From: Fibrobacteria bacterium | Lineage (GTDB): Bacteria; Fibrobacterota; Fibrobacteria; UBA11236 | Length of the DNA: 51,414 nucleotides | Assembly (NCBI GenBank): GCA_025360005.1 | Contig: JANYDA010000028.1 | Location: 1 to 51,414, forward strand | Direction of reading: 5' to 3' | Part shown: positions 26,403-35,108 of the stretch, in pieces | Numbering within the stretch: position 1 is the first letter of the stretch | Layout: every line of letters begins with the position of its first letter | Notes under the pieces: generated by a model | Told to the model about the DNA's origin: nothing | Seen by the model: only the letters and a program-made list of their open reading frames with translations | Databases searched by the model: none | Position numbers and translations under genes: made by a program

Positions 26403-27061
26403 ACGTGCGCGATGCCTTCTTCTACGCCTTGTGCGCGCTGTTGCTGGGACTGGCGGTACTGACGGTGGCGGCCGGCAACCTTTTCCGCGCGGCGCTGGCT
26501 TTGTTGGGCGTCCTTTTGTGCACGGCGGTATTGTTCCTGCTGCTCCAGGCGGAGATGGCGGCCCTGGCGCAGGTGATGGTGTATATCGGCGGGATCATGA
26601 TCTTCGTCTTGTACGCGGTGCTGTTGACTTCCGAACTGGGCGGTAGGATGCCGGCGCCCTCTCCCGTGAAAATGCTGCTGGGGGTGGCCGTAGCCGCGGT
26701 GGCGCTGGGTTTCCTGGCGGGGCTGGCGCAAAAGACCGGAGCGGGCGCGGCGGCGGCGCGGGCCCGGATGCATGCTGAAAGCGCGACGAAGGAAAGCGCA
26801 GCGTCGTCAGCGGATGCCGAAGCCGGAGTCAATATCGCCTCCCTGAAAACGCTGGGGCAAAAGCTGCTGGATCCTAAGGGGTTTCTTATTCCCTTTGAAC
26901 TGATCTCCGTGCTGCTCCTGGCCGCCATGGTAGGCGCCATCGCCGTGGCCAGACAGGGCGGCGCGGGCGTCAGGGGCGGAAGCGAACCCGGAGCCGCAGC
27001 CATTTCCGTAAAGGACCAAGGCGGAGCCGGTGCCGCCGAGAGCCGAGGCGCGCCGCCATGA
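26399..27061 (+). CDS. nuoJ: NADH-quinone oxidoreductase subunit J
   Basis: Membrane-arm subunit of complex I (ND6 family), 220 residues. Four hydrophobic helices come in the first 115 residues, including the conserved QVMVYIGGIMIFVLYAVLLT region with the pi-bulge glycine/tyrosine. A fifth helix is at about 160-185 (FELISVLLLAAMVGAIAVA). Between them lies an Ala/Glu/Ser-rich loop (about 115-150), and the C-terminus is a Gly/Ala-rich tail; both are longer than usual and low in complexity. The start is either TTG at 26399, overlapping nuoI, or GTG at 26405; AAGGAAGGG precedes both. It ends with an ATGA overlap onto nuoK. Confidence 0.94.
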   Translation: MNVRDAFFYALCALLLGLAVLTVAAGNLFRAALALLGVLLCTAVLFLLLQAEMAALAQVMVYIGGIMIFVLYAVLLTSELGGRMPAPSPVKMLLGVAVAAVALGFLAGLAQKTGAGAAAARARMHAESATKESAASSADAEAGVNIASLKTLGQKLLDPKGFLIPFELISVLLLAAMVGAIAVARQGGAGVRGGSEPGAAAISVKDQGGAGAAESRGAPP

Positions 27062-27378
27062 ATCTGACCGCCTGCCTGCTTTTGTCGGCGGCCTTGTTCT
27101 CCATCGGGGCATATGGCCTGGTGACGCGCCGCAACATGATCGCCGCTTTGATGTCCCTGGAGCTGATGGTGAATGCGGCCCTGATCAACTTCATCGCCTT
27201 CGCCCGCTTCGGGGGCACGCATGCCGGGCAGGGCGACGCGCAGGCCGGGAGCCTGTTCGCCTTGTTCGCGGTGGCGGTGACGGCGGCGGAAATGGCGTTG
27301 GCCCTGGCCATCGTCGTCGCGGTGCATCGTCAGCGCAGGCATCTGGATATCCGGGAATTGGACGGCCTGCATGGGTGA
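27058..27378 (+). CDS. nuoK: NADH-quinone oxidoreductase subunit K
   Basis: Small three-helix membrane subunit of complex I (ND4L family), 106 residues. The middle helix has the conserved glutamate in MSLELMVNAALINF (near residue 39), and the third has the second one in TAAEMALALAIVVAVHRQ (near 80); both are thought to carry protons. RNMIAALMSLEL is a family signature. The C-terminal RQRRHLDIRELDGLHG matches homologues. It overlaps nuoJ by four bases and nuoL by eight. Confidence 0.96.
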   Translation: MNLTACLLLSAALFSIGAYGLVTRRNMIAALMSLELMVNAALINFIAFARFGGTHAGQGDAQAGSLFALFAVAVTAAEMALALAIVVAVHRQRRHLDIRELDGLHG

Positions 27379-29431
27379 TACGCGGTTGGCCGCCTTCGCT
27401 TGGGAGCCGATGCATTGCGCCGCTTACGGCATCCTTTTGCTTCCGTTGCTTTCCTTTCTCATCAACGGGCTGTGGCTGGGGCGCAAGAGCGCGCGGGCCT
27501 CCGCCTGGACGGCTACCGTGCTCATGGGGGCGACCGCGGCGTTGTCCATCATCGTCGCGAGCGGATACCGGGATCACATACTGACGGCTCCCCATCTGTT
27601 TCCAGCCCGGGCCGCCTTGGCTTTCGAGCATACTTGGCTGGACTTCTCCCTCGGTTCGGGCGCCGTGCTTTCCGCCCGCTTGGGATTCTACCTGGATCCC
27701 ATCTCGGTCATGATGGTTCTCGTCATCAGTTTCATATCCTTCCTGGTGAACCTCTATTCCATCGGGTACATGAAGGACGATGCCGGGGCCGGGCGCTTTT
27801 TCCCGCTCTTGTCCTTCTTCAGCTTCACCATGCTGGGGTTGGTGGTTTCCAGCAATCTGGCGCAGACTTTTTTCTTCTGGGAACTGGTGGGCGCGGCTTC
27901 CTATCTCCTGATAGGGTTCTGGTATGCCAAGCCATCCGCGGTGGCGGCCAGCAAGAAGGCTTTTATCCTGACGCGCCTGGCGGACGCGTTTTTCCTGATG
28001 GGACTGCTGGCGGTGGGCGTGAACGCGGGCAGTTTCGACTTCGCGCATTTGAACGGTCCGGAAGCGGCGGCGGCGTTGAACCACAGCGTGGGCGCGGGGC
28101 TTGTGACGTTCAACCTGCTGAGCTTGGGCACCTTGGGCATCTACATGGGAGCCTGGGGCAAATCCGCCATGTTCCCGTTCCACGTTTGGCTGCCGGATGC
28201 CATGGAAGGGCCGACTCCGGTGTCCTCCCTCATCCATTCCGCAACCATGGTGGTCGCGGGCGTCTATCTTACCGCGCGCCTTTATCCGCTTTTCTCCGCG
28301 GCCGAATATACCCTGCGGGTGGTGGAATGCACGGGCGCCTTCACGGCCGTGTTCGCGGCAGCCATCGCTTGCGCGCAAACGGATCTGAAACGCATCCTCG
28401 CCTTTTCCACCTTGTCCCAATTGGGCCTGATGATGTCCGCCTTGGGAACGGGCGGGGGAGGCGAACCCGGCGCGGCTTATACGGCATCCATGTTCCACAT
28501 CTTCACGCACGCCTTTTTCAAATGCCTTCTGTTCCTGTCCGCCGGCGCGGTCATCCACGCCATCCACAGCAATGATATCCGGGAAGCCGGGGCGGGAGGT
28601 TTGCGCAAGGCCATGCCCCGCACCTATTGGGCCACCTTGATCGCCGTGGCCGCCATAGCCGGCATATGGCCGCTTTCCGGATTCTTTTCCAAGGAAGCCA
28701 TCCTGCACGCGGCGCTGGCGAACGGCCGTTACGGCGCTTTGGCGGCCGGCCTATGCACCGGCGCTTTGACCGCATTCTACATGGCGCGCTATTTCTTCCT
28801 TATCTTCCATGGGTCGGCCGTAGGATCCCGGGCCCCGCATGATTCGCGCGCCACCCATGCGCAGGAAGCCCATCCCGTCCGGGAAGGCGCCCTGATGACA
28901 TTGCCGATCCTGATCCTGGCCGTCCCCAGCGCTTTGATCGGGATCCTGGGCAAGGGATTCTTCACCGGCACCGTCAGGCTCTGGGGCGCGGAAGGCGGCG
29001 CTTCCGCCGGCGTCAGCGAGTCTGCCTTGCCGATGCGGCATGCATCGTCGGGAAGCTGGCTCCCGGCCGTGGCCACCGTGCTGGCCCTGTCCGGAGCAGG
29101 CATAGCCTGGTACTGGTACGCCTTCAGGAAAAACGGCGCGGCCTTTCCGGATCGCCGGGCCCCGGCCTGGTACCGCATATTGGCGGAGAAATTTTACATC
29201 GACGAGATATATCTGTTCCTGGCCAAGCGGGTAGCGTCGAAATGGATCGCGGCGCCAGCAGAATGGACGGAACGCAACATCGTGAACGGCGCCTTCGATT
29301 GGATGACCGGGGCGGTGAAGCGCCTGGCGTTCCTGCAGAGCATCGCGCAAAGCGGGCAGGTGCAGGCCTATATCGCCGTGGCATTGCTCGGGATCTATCT
29401 CTTGTTCCGATTCACGGGTCCGGGATACTGA
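27371..29431 (+). CDS. nuoL: NADH-quinone oxidoreductase subunit L
   Basis: Distal antiporter-like pump subunit of complex I (ND5 family), 686 residues with about 15 membrane helices plus the long lateral helix at the C-terminus. Signatures include FSFTMLGLVVSSNLAQTFFFWELVGAASYLLIGFW (in the 150-180 range, with the key glutamate), KSAMFPFHVWLPDAMEGPTPVSSLIHSATMV near 262-290, and AFFKCLLFLSAGAVIHA near 380. The C-terminal part EKFYIDEIYLF and the final helix match the lateral helix that ties the pumping modules together. The ATG overlaps nuoK by eight bases, and the stop overlaps the nuoM ATG by one base. Confidence 0.97.
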   Translation: MGDTRLAAFAWEPMHCAAYGILLLPLLSFLINGLWLGRKSARASAWTATVLMGATAALSIIVASGYRDHILTAPHLFPARAALAFEHTWLDFSLGSGAVLSARLGFYLDPISVMMVLVISFISFLVNLYSIGYMKDDAGAGRFFPLLSFFSFTMLGLVVSSNLAQTFFFWELVGAASYLLIGFWYAKPSAVAASKKAFILTRLADAFFLMGLLAVGVNAGSFDFAHLNGPEAAAALNHSVGAGLVTFNLLSLGTLGIYMGAWGKSAMFPFHVWLPDAMEGPTPVSSLIHSATMVVAGVYLTARLYPLFSAAEYTLRVVECTGAFTAVFAAAIACAQTDLKRILAFSTLSQLGLMMSALGTGGGGEPGAAYTASMFHIFTHAFFKCLLFLSAGAVIHAIHSNDIREAGAGGLRKAMPRTYWATLIAVAAIAGIWPLSGFFSKEAILHAALANGRYGALAAGLCTGALTAFYMARYFFLIFHGSAVGSRAPHDSRATHAQEAHPVREGALMTLPILILAVPSALIGILGKGFFTGTVRLWGAEGGASAGVSESALPMRHASSGSWLPAVATVLALSGAGIAWYWYAFRKNGAAFPDRRAPAWYRILAEKFYIDEIYLFLAKRVASKWIAAPAEWTERNIVNGAFDWMTGAVKRLAFLQSIAQSGQVQAYIAVALLGIYLLFRFTGPGY

Positions 29432-30942
29432 TGCAAGCGTCCTGCCTGCTGACCCTCACCTGGGTAATGCCTTTGCTGTCCGCTTTGGCCCTGCTGGCCT
29501 TCCCGGCGCGCAGCGTCGCCGGCGTCAAGCGCATCGCCTTGCTGGCCAATGGGATCAATCTGGCCCTGATCGCGTGGCTGTCCGCGGTTTTCGCGCTCCA
29601 TCCTCCCGCCGCCGCGCCCGGTTCCGCCGAGACCGTGCTGGCTTTCGCCGCCGACTACGCCTGGTTTCCGGCTTGGCATATCCGCTATCACGTGGGCGTG
29701 GACGCCATTTCCCTGGCCATGATGTTGCTGGCCGCCGTGGTGGTTTTCTGCGCCACCATGGCCAGTTGGAACATCCAGGAACGGAACAAGGAATTCTTCA
29801 TCCTGTTGCAGGTGCTGGCAGCGGGCGTGTTCGGTAGCTTCATCGCATTCGATCTGTTCGCCTTCTTCGTATTCAACGAGCTGACTTTGATCCCGACCTA
29901 TCTGCTCATCGGGATATTCGGCAGCGGGCGCAAGGAATTCGCCGCCATGAAACTCAACCTGATGCTGATGGGCGGTTCGGCTTTGATCCTGCTGGGCATC
30001 CTGGGGCTTTATTTCGAATCCGGAATCCGCAGCTTCGACATCATCGAGTTGTCGCGCATCCCTTTCGATAAAGGGTTCCAGCTTTGGGCTTTCCCGGCCC
30101 TGTTCCTGGGCTTCGCCATCCTGGGCAATATGTTCCCTTTCCATATCTGGTCGCCGGACGGCCATGCCTCCGCGCCCACGGCCGTTTCCATGTTCCTGGC
30201 CGGCGTGCATATGAAACTCGGGAGTTACGGGTGCCTGCGCATAGCCATGTACCTGCTCCCGGAAGGCTGCCGCGCCTGGATGGACGTGTTCATGGCGCTG
30301 GCCGCGGCCGGCGTGGTCTGGGGCGCGGTGGTGGCCGCCAAGCAGAAGGATTTGAAATACCTGAACGCTTATTCCTCCGTCTCCCATTGCGGGCTGGTGT
30401 TCTTGGGGCTGGCCTTCCTGAACACCGTGGGCCTGCGGGGCGCGGTCATGCAGATGCTGGCGCATGGCTTCATCACCGCCTTGGTTTTCTGCCTCATCGG
30501 CATGATCTACGCGCGCACGCATACGCGCTTGATCCCGCAAATGTCCGGCCTGACGGCGCGCATGCCTTTCCTGGCGGTTTCCTTGGTGATCGCCGGCTTC
30601 GCTGCCTTGGGGTTGCCGGGCTTGGCGGGATTCGCCGCGGAGTTGAACGTTTTCCTGGGCGGCTTTTCGGCCGGCAGTCCCCTGGCGGTAATCTGTTCCA
30701 CCCTGGCGGTTCTCTCCATCGTGGTCACGGCCGTCTATGTGCTGCGCGCTACCAACGGCATCCTCAACGGTCCCGGGCAAACCGGCGCCGATCCCGCGGC
30801 CCTGACCGATGCCGGCTGGTTGGAGAAGATCCCGGTGCTGATCCTGCTCGCTTGCATCCTGGCCATGGGCCTCATGCCCGGCCGCCTGGCCGCCTTGCTG
30901 GACACCGCTTTGCTTCCCATCCTCAACAATCTGAACCGGTAG
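29431..30942 (+). CDS. nuoM: NADH-quinone oxidoreductase subunit M
   Basis: Antiporter-like pump subunit of complex I (ND4 family), 503 residues, about 14 helices. The conserved glutamate/lysine network is visible in FVFNELTLIPTYLLIGIFGSG near residue 150 and in FPFHIWSPDGHASAPTAVSMFLAG near 233, followed by HMKLGSYGCLR. KDLKYLNAYSSVSHCGLV is the third typical segment. The ATG at 29431 shares its A with the nuoL stop. A longer frame from 29242 lies inside nuoL and adds only arginine-rich shadow sequence, so it is rejected. nuoN follows after six bases. Confidence 0.97.
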   Translation: MQASCLLTLTWVMPLLSALALLAFPARSVAGVKRIALLANGINLALIAWLSAVFALHPPAAAPGSAETVLAFAADYAWFPAWHIRYHVGVDAISLAMMLLAAVVVFCATMASWNIQERNKEFFILLQVLAAGVFGSFIAFDLFAFFVFNELTLIPTYLLIGIFGSGRKEFAAMKLNLMLMGGSALILLGILGLYFESGIRSFDIIELSRIPFDKGFQLWAFPALFLGFAILGNMFPFHIWSPDGHASAPTAVSMFLAGVHMKLGSYGCLRIAMYLLPEGCRAWMDVFMALAAAGVVWGAVVAAKQKDLKYLNAYSSVSHCGLVFLGLAFLNTVGLRGAVMQMLAHGFITALVFCLIGMIYARTHTRLIPQMSGLTARMPFLAVSLVIAGFAALGLPGLAGFAAELNVFLGGFSAGSPLAVICSTLAVLSIVVTAVYVLRATNGILNGPGQTGADPAALTDAGWLEKIPVLILLACILAMGLMPGRLAALLDTALLPILNNLNR

Positions 30943-30948
30943 GGAAGG

Positions 30949-32373
30949 ATGACCTTGGCCGAGTTCACGCCCCTGCTTCCCGATTTGCTCCTGCTGGCCC
31001 TGGCATTGGCCGTGCTCAAGATCGATCTGTGGAGCGAAGACGGCGAGGCCGGATTCCACTTGACCTGGATCGGCTTGGCGGGGCTGGCGTTGTTGCTCGC
31101 CTTCGGGTCCCGGTCCGACGCGGTCTTCGCGGACTACCATATCACCGCCGCTTCCCGGGTGTGGAAGCTGCTGTTCACCCTGGCCACGCTGGCCACCGTG
31201 TTCCTGTCCCGCCCCTATTTCCGGGCCGGGGGTAACGCGCGCGGTACCCTGGCCAAGTCGGGCGCCTTTTTCGGGCTGCTGTTGTTGTGCATGCAGGGAA
31301 TGTTCGCGCTGGTTTCGGCCGGCAATTTGATTGTCTTCTACCTGGGCCTGGAACTGGCCACCATGCCCATCTATGCGCTGGCCGCCTACCAGCCGCGCGA
31401 TGCCGATTCCGCGGAGGCGGGCTCCAAATACGTGCTGATGGGAGGCTTCTCCTCGGCCCTGACCTTGTTCGGTATCTCCTTCCTGTATGGGGCCACCGGA
31501 TCGCTGGGCTTCCCGGCTTTGGAAGCGGCGGTGCGCGCCGCTCCCGCCGACCCCGCATTATGGGGCGGGATTTTCTTCCTGTTGGGCGGACTCGGTTTCA
31601 AACTGGCGATGGCGCCCCTGCATATGTGGGCTCCGGACGTTTACCAAGGTGCGCCTACGCCGGTGATGGCTTTCCTATCGGTGGCCTCGAAGGCGGCCGC
31701 GGTGGCCGCCCTCGCTACCTTGTTCCTGTCCCCGCTCAATGCCGTGCGTCCGGATCTGGCGCCTTGCTTCGCTGCCGCGGCGGTGCTTTCCATGGTGGCC
31801 GGCAATCTCGGCGCCATGCGCCAGAAGGACCTGCGCCGTTTCGTAGCCTATTCCTCCGTGGCCCAGGTAGGCTATATGCTTTTGGCCATGTTGGGCGAAG
31901 GCGACGGATCCCGCGCCGCCTTGGTGTACAACCTCGTCACCTACGGCGTCACCGGTTTCGCGCTTTATTTCATCATGGGAGTAATCGGCAAGGAGGGTCC
32001 GGAAACCATGTCCGGCCTGCGCGGCCTCAGCCGCCGGCACCCGGGACTCGCGGTGCTATTGGTACTGTGCATGTTCTCGCTGGCGGGAGTCCCGCCTTTG
32101 GCCGGTTTCCTGGGCAAGTTCATGCTGTTCTCCGCCGCCGCCGCGGAAGGCCATTACCTGCTGGTCGGCATCGCCGTAGCGAATGCCGTGGTCTCTTTCT
32201 ACTACTACATGCTGGTGGTCAAGGAGGCGTATATCGCCCCGCCGGGTGAAGCCGCGGCCATCCGTTTGCGGCCACTGCAAATCATGGTCTTGTGGGGGTT
32301 GGGATTGGCGCTGCTGGTACTGGGGGTTTGCCCGGCCCCCGCCGATTGGCTGGCTCGCGCCGCGGGGAATTGA
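30949..32373 (+). CDS. nuoN: NADH-quinone oxidoreductase subunit N
   Basis: Antiporter-like pump subunit of complex I (ND2 family), 474 residues, about 14 helices. Signatures are LGLELATMPIYALAAYQPRD near residue 130 with its functional glutamate, GSKYVLMGGFSSALTLFGISFLYG (split across about 160-185), FKLAMAPLHMWAPDVYQGAPTPVMAFL near 216-240, and MFSLAGVPPLAGFLGKFMLF near 370. AGGGAAGG lies directly before the ATG. It closes the nuo operon. The 46 bases between its stop and the convergent bat operon stop hold no strong hairpin with a T-tract, so where the two transcripts end is unclear. No nuoE, F or G follows. Confidence 0.97.
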   Translation: MTLAEFTPLLPDLLLLALALAVLKIDLWSEDGEAGFHLTWIGLAGLALLLAFGSRSDAVFADYHITAASRVWKLLFTLATLATVFLSRPYFRAGGNARGTLAKSGAFFGLLLLCMQGMFALVSAGNLIVFYLGLELATMPIYALAAYQPRDADSAEAGSKYVLMGGFSSALTLFGISFLYGATGSLGFPALEAAVRAAPADPALWGGIFFLLGGLGFKLAMAPLHMWAPDVYQGAPTPVMAFLSVASKAAAVAALATLFLSPLNAVRPDLAPCFAAAAVLSMVAGNLGAMRQKDLRRFVAYSSVAQVGYMLLAMLGEGDGSRAALVYNLVTYGVTGFALYFIMGVIGKEGPETMSGLRGLSRRHPGLAVLLVLCMFSLAGVPPLAGFLGKFMLFSAAAAEGHYLLVGIAVANAVVSFYYYMLVVKEAYIAPPGEAAAIRLRPLQIMVLWGLGLALLVLGVCPAPADWLARAAGN

Positions 32374-32419
32374 ACCGGGCGGCTCCGGGGAAAGAATCCG
32401 GTAATCCGGTCCGCTCCGC

Positions 32420-33229
32420 TTAAACCTTGCCCAGGTCGGCCAAGCGCACAAAGCCGCCTTTGCCATTGGCCAGTTTCACCGAGACCCAGTCGCCCCGCGT
32501 TTCCACGATTTCGAACTTGGTGCCTTCATGCACCTGGGTCAGCACCTGGAAGGTTTCTCCGGGTCCGCTGAACATTTCCACCGCCGGCTTGAGCACAACC
32601 CCGTATTGCAGGGATTCCTGCTCCTTGATCTTGAAATACAGGGACGGCGATAACGCCAGCAGGGCCAGGGCCGCCAGCACCATGGCCGCGATGAGGGCGC
32701 CGCGGAAGGCCGCGCCCGCGTACAAGGCCAGGATGGCCGCCAGGAAGATCAGCGAGAAAAGCCCGACGGAAGTCCACAAGCCTTGGTTGATGGAAAATGC
32801 CGAATGGGCGAAGCCGATGGCCCGCGTCAGGGCATTGCTTTCCGCGGCGGGATTCTTGTCGATGATCTGCGCGTTCACGAAGCGGAGATTGTAGGCGATA
32901 TCCTGATCGTTCGGATCCAGCTTGCGGGCCTTCTCGTAATACAGGATGGCCATGCCGGGCTGATTCAGGCGGAACAGGCAATTCCCGTAGTTGAAATACA
33001 GGCGCGGATCGGCCACGCTTTCGTCGATGGCGTTGCGGTACAGTTCCGCGGCTTTGGCATAGTCGGTTTTCTCGTAAGCGGCATTGGCCTGCTTATAGGC
33101 TGCCGTGGCGCGTTTGAGGGCTTCGGGCGACGCGGACGCGGAAGCCAGCGACGCGATCGCGAGCAGCCACAGCAGCGGAAAAGCCGCGCGCAGGAGAAAA
33201 CCGGGGGTCTTGGCGGGGCAGTCCATCAT
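32420..33229 (-). CDS. batE: BatE-like TPR/SH3 membrane protein
   Basis: Envelope protein of 269 residues, last gene of the bat operon. The signal peptide ends near residue 32 (ASLASASAS). About three TPR repeats follow (AYKQANAAYEKTDYAKAAELY, LYFNYGNCLFRLNQPGMAI), then two membrane helices (about 150-195) and a C-terminal bacterial SH3 domain (MFSGPGETFQVLTQVHEGTKFEIVETRGDWVSV in the 215-255 range). This order, TPR-TM-SH3, is typical of BatE. In other bacteria Bat proteins are linked to oxygen tolerance or envelope stress, but the mechanism is not established. The ATG overlaps the batD stop (ATGA). The second Met is an equally possible start. Confidence 0.88.
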   Translation of the reverse strand: MMDCPAKTPGFLLRAAFPLLWLLAIASLASASASPEALKRATAAYKQANAAYEKTDYAKAAELYRNAIDESVADPRLYFNYGNCLFRLNQPGMAILYYEKARKLDPNDQDIAYNLRFVNAQIIDKNPAAESNALTRAIGFAHSAFSINQGLWTSVGLFSLIFLAAILALYAGAAFRGALIAAMVLAALALLALSPSLYFKIKEQESLQYGVVLKPAVEMFSGPGETFQVLTQVHEGTKFEIVETRGDWVSVKLANGKGGFVRLADLGKV

Positions 33230-35079
33230 AGCTCCCTATCCAACATGCGCAGCAGGTTCTCCGCCGCGTCCAGGGATTCTTTCCAGGCCTTCTCGTCGCG
33301 CGCCCCGCCGCCGAATTGTCCGAAGTCGCACAGTTGCAGCACTTTTTCGTACTCGTTCACCGAAGCCTCCGTGATGCCGCGCTTGCGCAGTTGGACCTTG
33401 GCGTCTTCCAAGGTGAGTCCGCGGAACTCCACGTTCAGCTTATCGCTGGCTAACCCCACCACGGCTTGAGACAGGGCCTTATAGAATTCCTTGGCGTTCT
33501 TCTGCTTGAGCGCCTCGTTGGCCTCCTTGAGACGGCGCTTCAGTTGGGCGCCGGCCAGGGTCTTGCGCTTGAGGGTGGCGTCGCCAGCCAGCTTGCGGCC
33601 GCGGTTACGCACCAGGAAAATCATGGCGAAGGCTACCGGGGAAGGCGGGAAAAGCAGCCAGAACCAGGGATGCTTATAGAGAAAATCATCCTCGCTTTGC
33701 AAAGGTTCGGATCCGCTCTTGATATGGCGGATGTCCGATCCAATGTCCGTGATCTCGCGCTGGCTCATGATGCGGTTCCCGGTGGAGGCGACCTCCTTGC
33801 CCTGCGAAACCGAGATGGCGATGGGCTGGGACTTGGCTTCCGCGTATTCGCGTTTAGCGGGGTCGAAGTAGCTGAAGGCGACGGGGGCCAGGTTGTATTC
33901 GCCTTTGCGATGGGGGACCACTACGTACTTAAAGGTCTTGGTGGTTATCAAGGTGGACCCCTGCACGGCGGTGGCGGTGCTGACTTCCGGATCGAATACC
34001 TCGAATTGGCTCAGGTCCGGGAGTTTGGGCTTGGTGATGGTTTTGGGTTCGCCGTCCCCGCGGATGGTCACCGTCAAGGTCATGGCGTCGCCGGTGGCCA
34101 AAGCCGTTTTATCGGCGGCCGCGGCGAGGGAGTATTCGCCCACAGAGCCGGTGAAATCGGTTGGCGCGCCGGGGGGCAGGGGGCGGACTTCCATGGAAAT
34201 GGGGTTGGCCATGGCGGTCAGATTGACCACGGATCCGCCGCTGAAGAACTGATCGTCGAACATGTCGAACACGGATCCGGACCGGCGGCGTTGGCCGCGG
34301 CTGGCTTGTTGGTAGTCCACCGGGATGCCGGCCAGATCCGCCTTCCCGGCCAGGAGGGGGAAGAGCACGATGCGCACGTCGAAGACGCGCACGTTCTCCC
34401 CGTTCACCTTGACCACCTTGGCCTCCACGTTCTTGTCCAGGCGCTGGAACCAGAATTTCTCGCCGATCAGCTTCTGCAGATCCGGAGGCAGGTTTATTTG
34501 CTGGACGCCTTGGGAAGGGGTGATGCGGAGATTGTAAAGCAATTGCTCGCCGACGAAGGCGGATTTCTTGGAGAGGGAAGGTTGGCTGGTGAGGCCCGCC
34601 TCCTGCTTGACCACGGTAACATTGCCGCTACCCAAATCCTTCTCATAGGCCTTGTAGGCATAGTGGATGGGCCCCACCTGGAACACTCCCGGCTTGGCGG
34701 CGGTTAGGGTATAGATGAAGTTGGTCACGAAATAGGCGCGGCTGGAAATCTTGCCGTTGATGATGCTGGTTTGGGAGCTTTGCGTGTTGCCCGTGGACTT
34801 GGCCACCGTGAACTTTTCCAGCCCCTGCACCTGCGGCCAAGGCAGGCCGTCCACCTTCTCGTCCGAAGTCACCTGCACGGTCAATTGGAATGGCTCGCCC
34901 GTGCCCACCTGGGCGGAAGAAAGGGACGCTTCGGCGGTGACTTCCGCGTAGGCTGTCGATGAAAATGCAAAAGTCAAAAGGCAGAATGCACAGCGCAAAA
35001 TTGAAAACCGGAAGGCCCGTGCCCCGGTTGCGCCGATTCCTTCTCGAAAATTTTTCATTTTGAATTTTGCACTTTGCAT
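33226..35079 (-). CDS. batD: BatD-like exported membrane protein
   Basis: 617 residues: signal peptide (core FSILRCAFCLLTFAFSS, cleavage near TAYAE), a long beta-rich exported part (about 45-470) with the BatD openings EASLSSAQVGTGEPFQLTVQV and later repeats of the same fold (YSLAAAADKTALATGDAMTLTV), one membrane helix near 500 (WLLFPPSPVAFAMIFLV) and a helical cytoplasmic tail. BatD is thought to help assemble the VWA proteins BatA and BatB. The signal-peptide core is encoded by the gene-proximal array of heptamer element E, and the extra N-terminal residues MQSAKFKMKNF by the distal array. The real start could be Met8 (35058). The next gene upstream ends 29 bases away, one of three non-overlapping junctions in this operon. 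Confidence 0.9.
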   Translation of the reverse strand: MQSAKFKMKNFREGIGATGARAFRFSILRCAFCLLTFAFSSTAYAEVTAEASLSSAQVGTGEPFQLTVQVTSDEKVDGLPWPQVQGLEKFTVAKSTGNTQSSQTSIINGKISSRAYFVTNFIYTLTAAKPGVFQVGPIHYAYKAYEKDLGSGNVTVVKQEAGLTSQPSLSKKSAFVGEQLLYNLRITPSQGVQQINLPPDLQKLIGEKFWFQRLDKNVEAKVVKVNGENVRVFDVRIVLFPLLAGKADLAGIPVDYQQASRGQRRRSGSVFDMFDDQFFSGGSVVNLTAMANPISMEVRPLPPGAPTDFTGSVGEYSLAAAADKTALATGDAMTLTVTIRGDGEPKTITKPKLPDLSQFEVFDPEVSTATAVQGSTLITTKTFKYVVVPHRKGEYNLAPVAFSYFDPAKREYAEAKSQPIAISVSQGKEVASTGNRIMSQREITDIGSDIRHIKSGSEPLQSEDDFLYKHPWFWLLFPPSPVAFAMIFLVRNRGRKLAGDATLKRKTLAGAQLKRRLKEANEALKQKNAKEFYKALSQAVVGLASDKLNVEFRGLTLEDAKVQLRKRGITEASVNEYEKVLQLCDFGQFGGGARDEKAWKESLDAAENLLRMLDREL

Positions 35080-35086
35080 TGTGAAT
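34965..35086. repeat. Heptamer inverted-array element, copy E
   Basis: Left array of six 7-bp units at 34965-35006 (ATGCAAA, AGTCAAA, AGGCAGA, ATGCACA, GCGCAAA, ATTGAAA), a 45-base GC-rich spacer, and five inverted units at 35052-35086 (TTTTCAT, TTTGAAT, TTTGCAC, TTTGCAT, TGTGAAT). The spacer has a stem AACCGG at 35006-35011 with CCGGTT at 35024-35029. The element spans the batC-batD gap and the first 39 codons of batD. It is more degenerate than copies B and C. Confidence 0.75.
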
Positions 35087-35108
35087 TCTACCCAATCACC
35101 CCGGCGCG

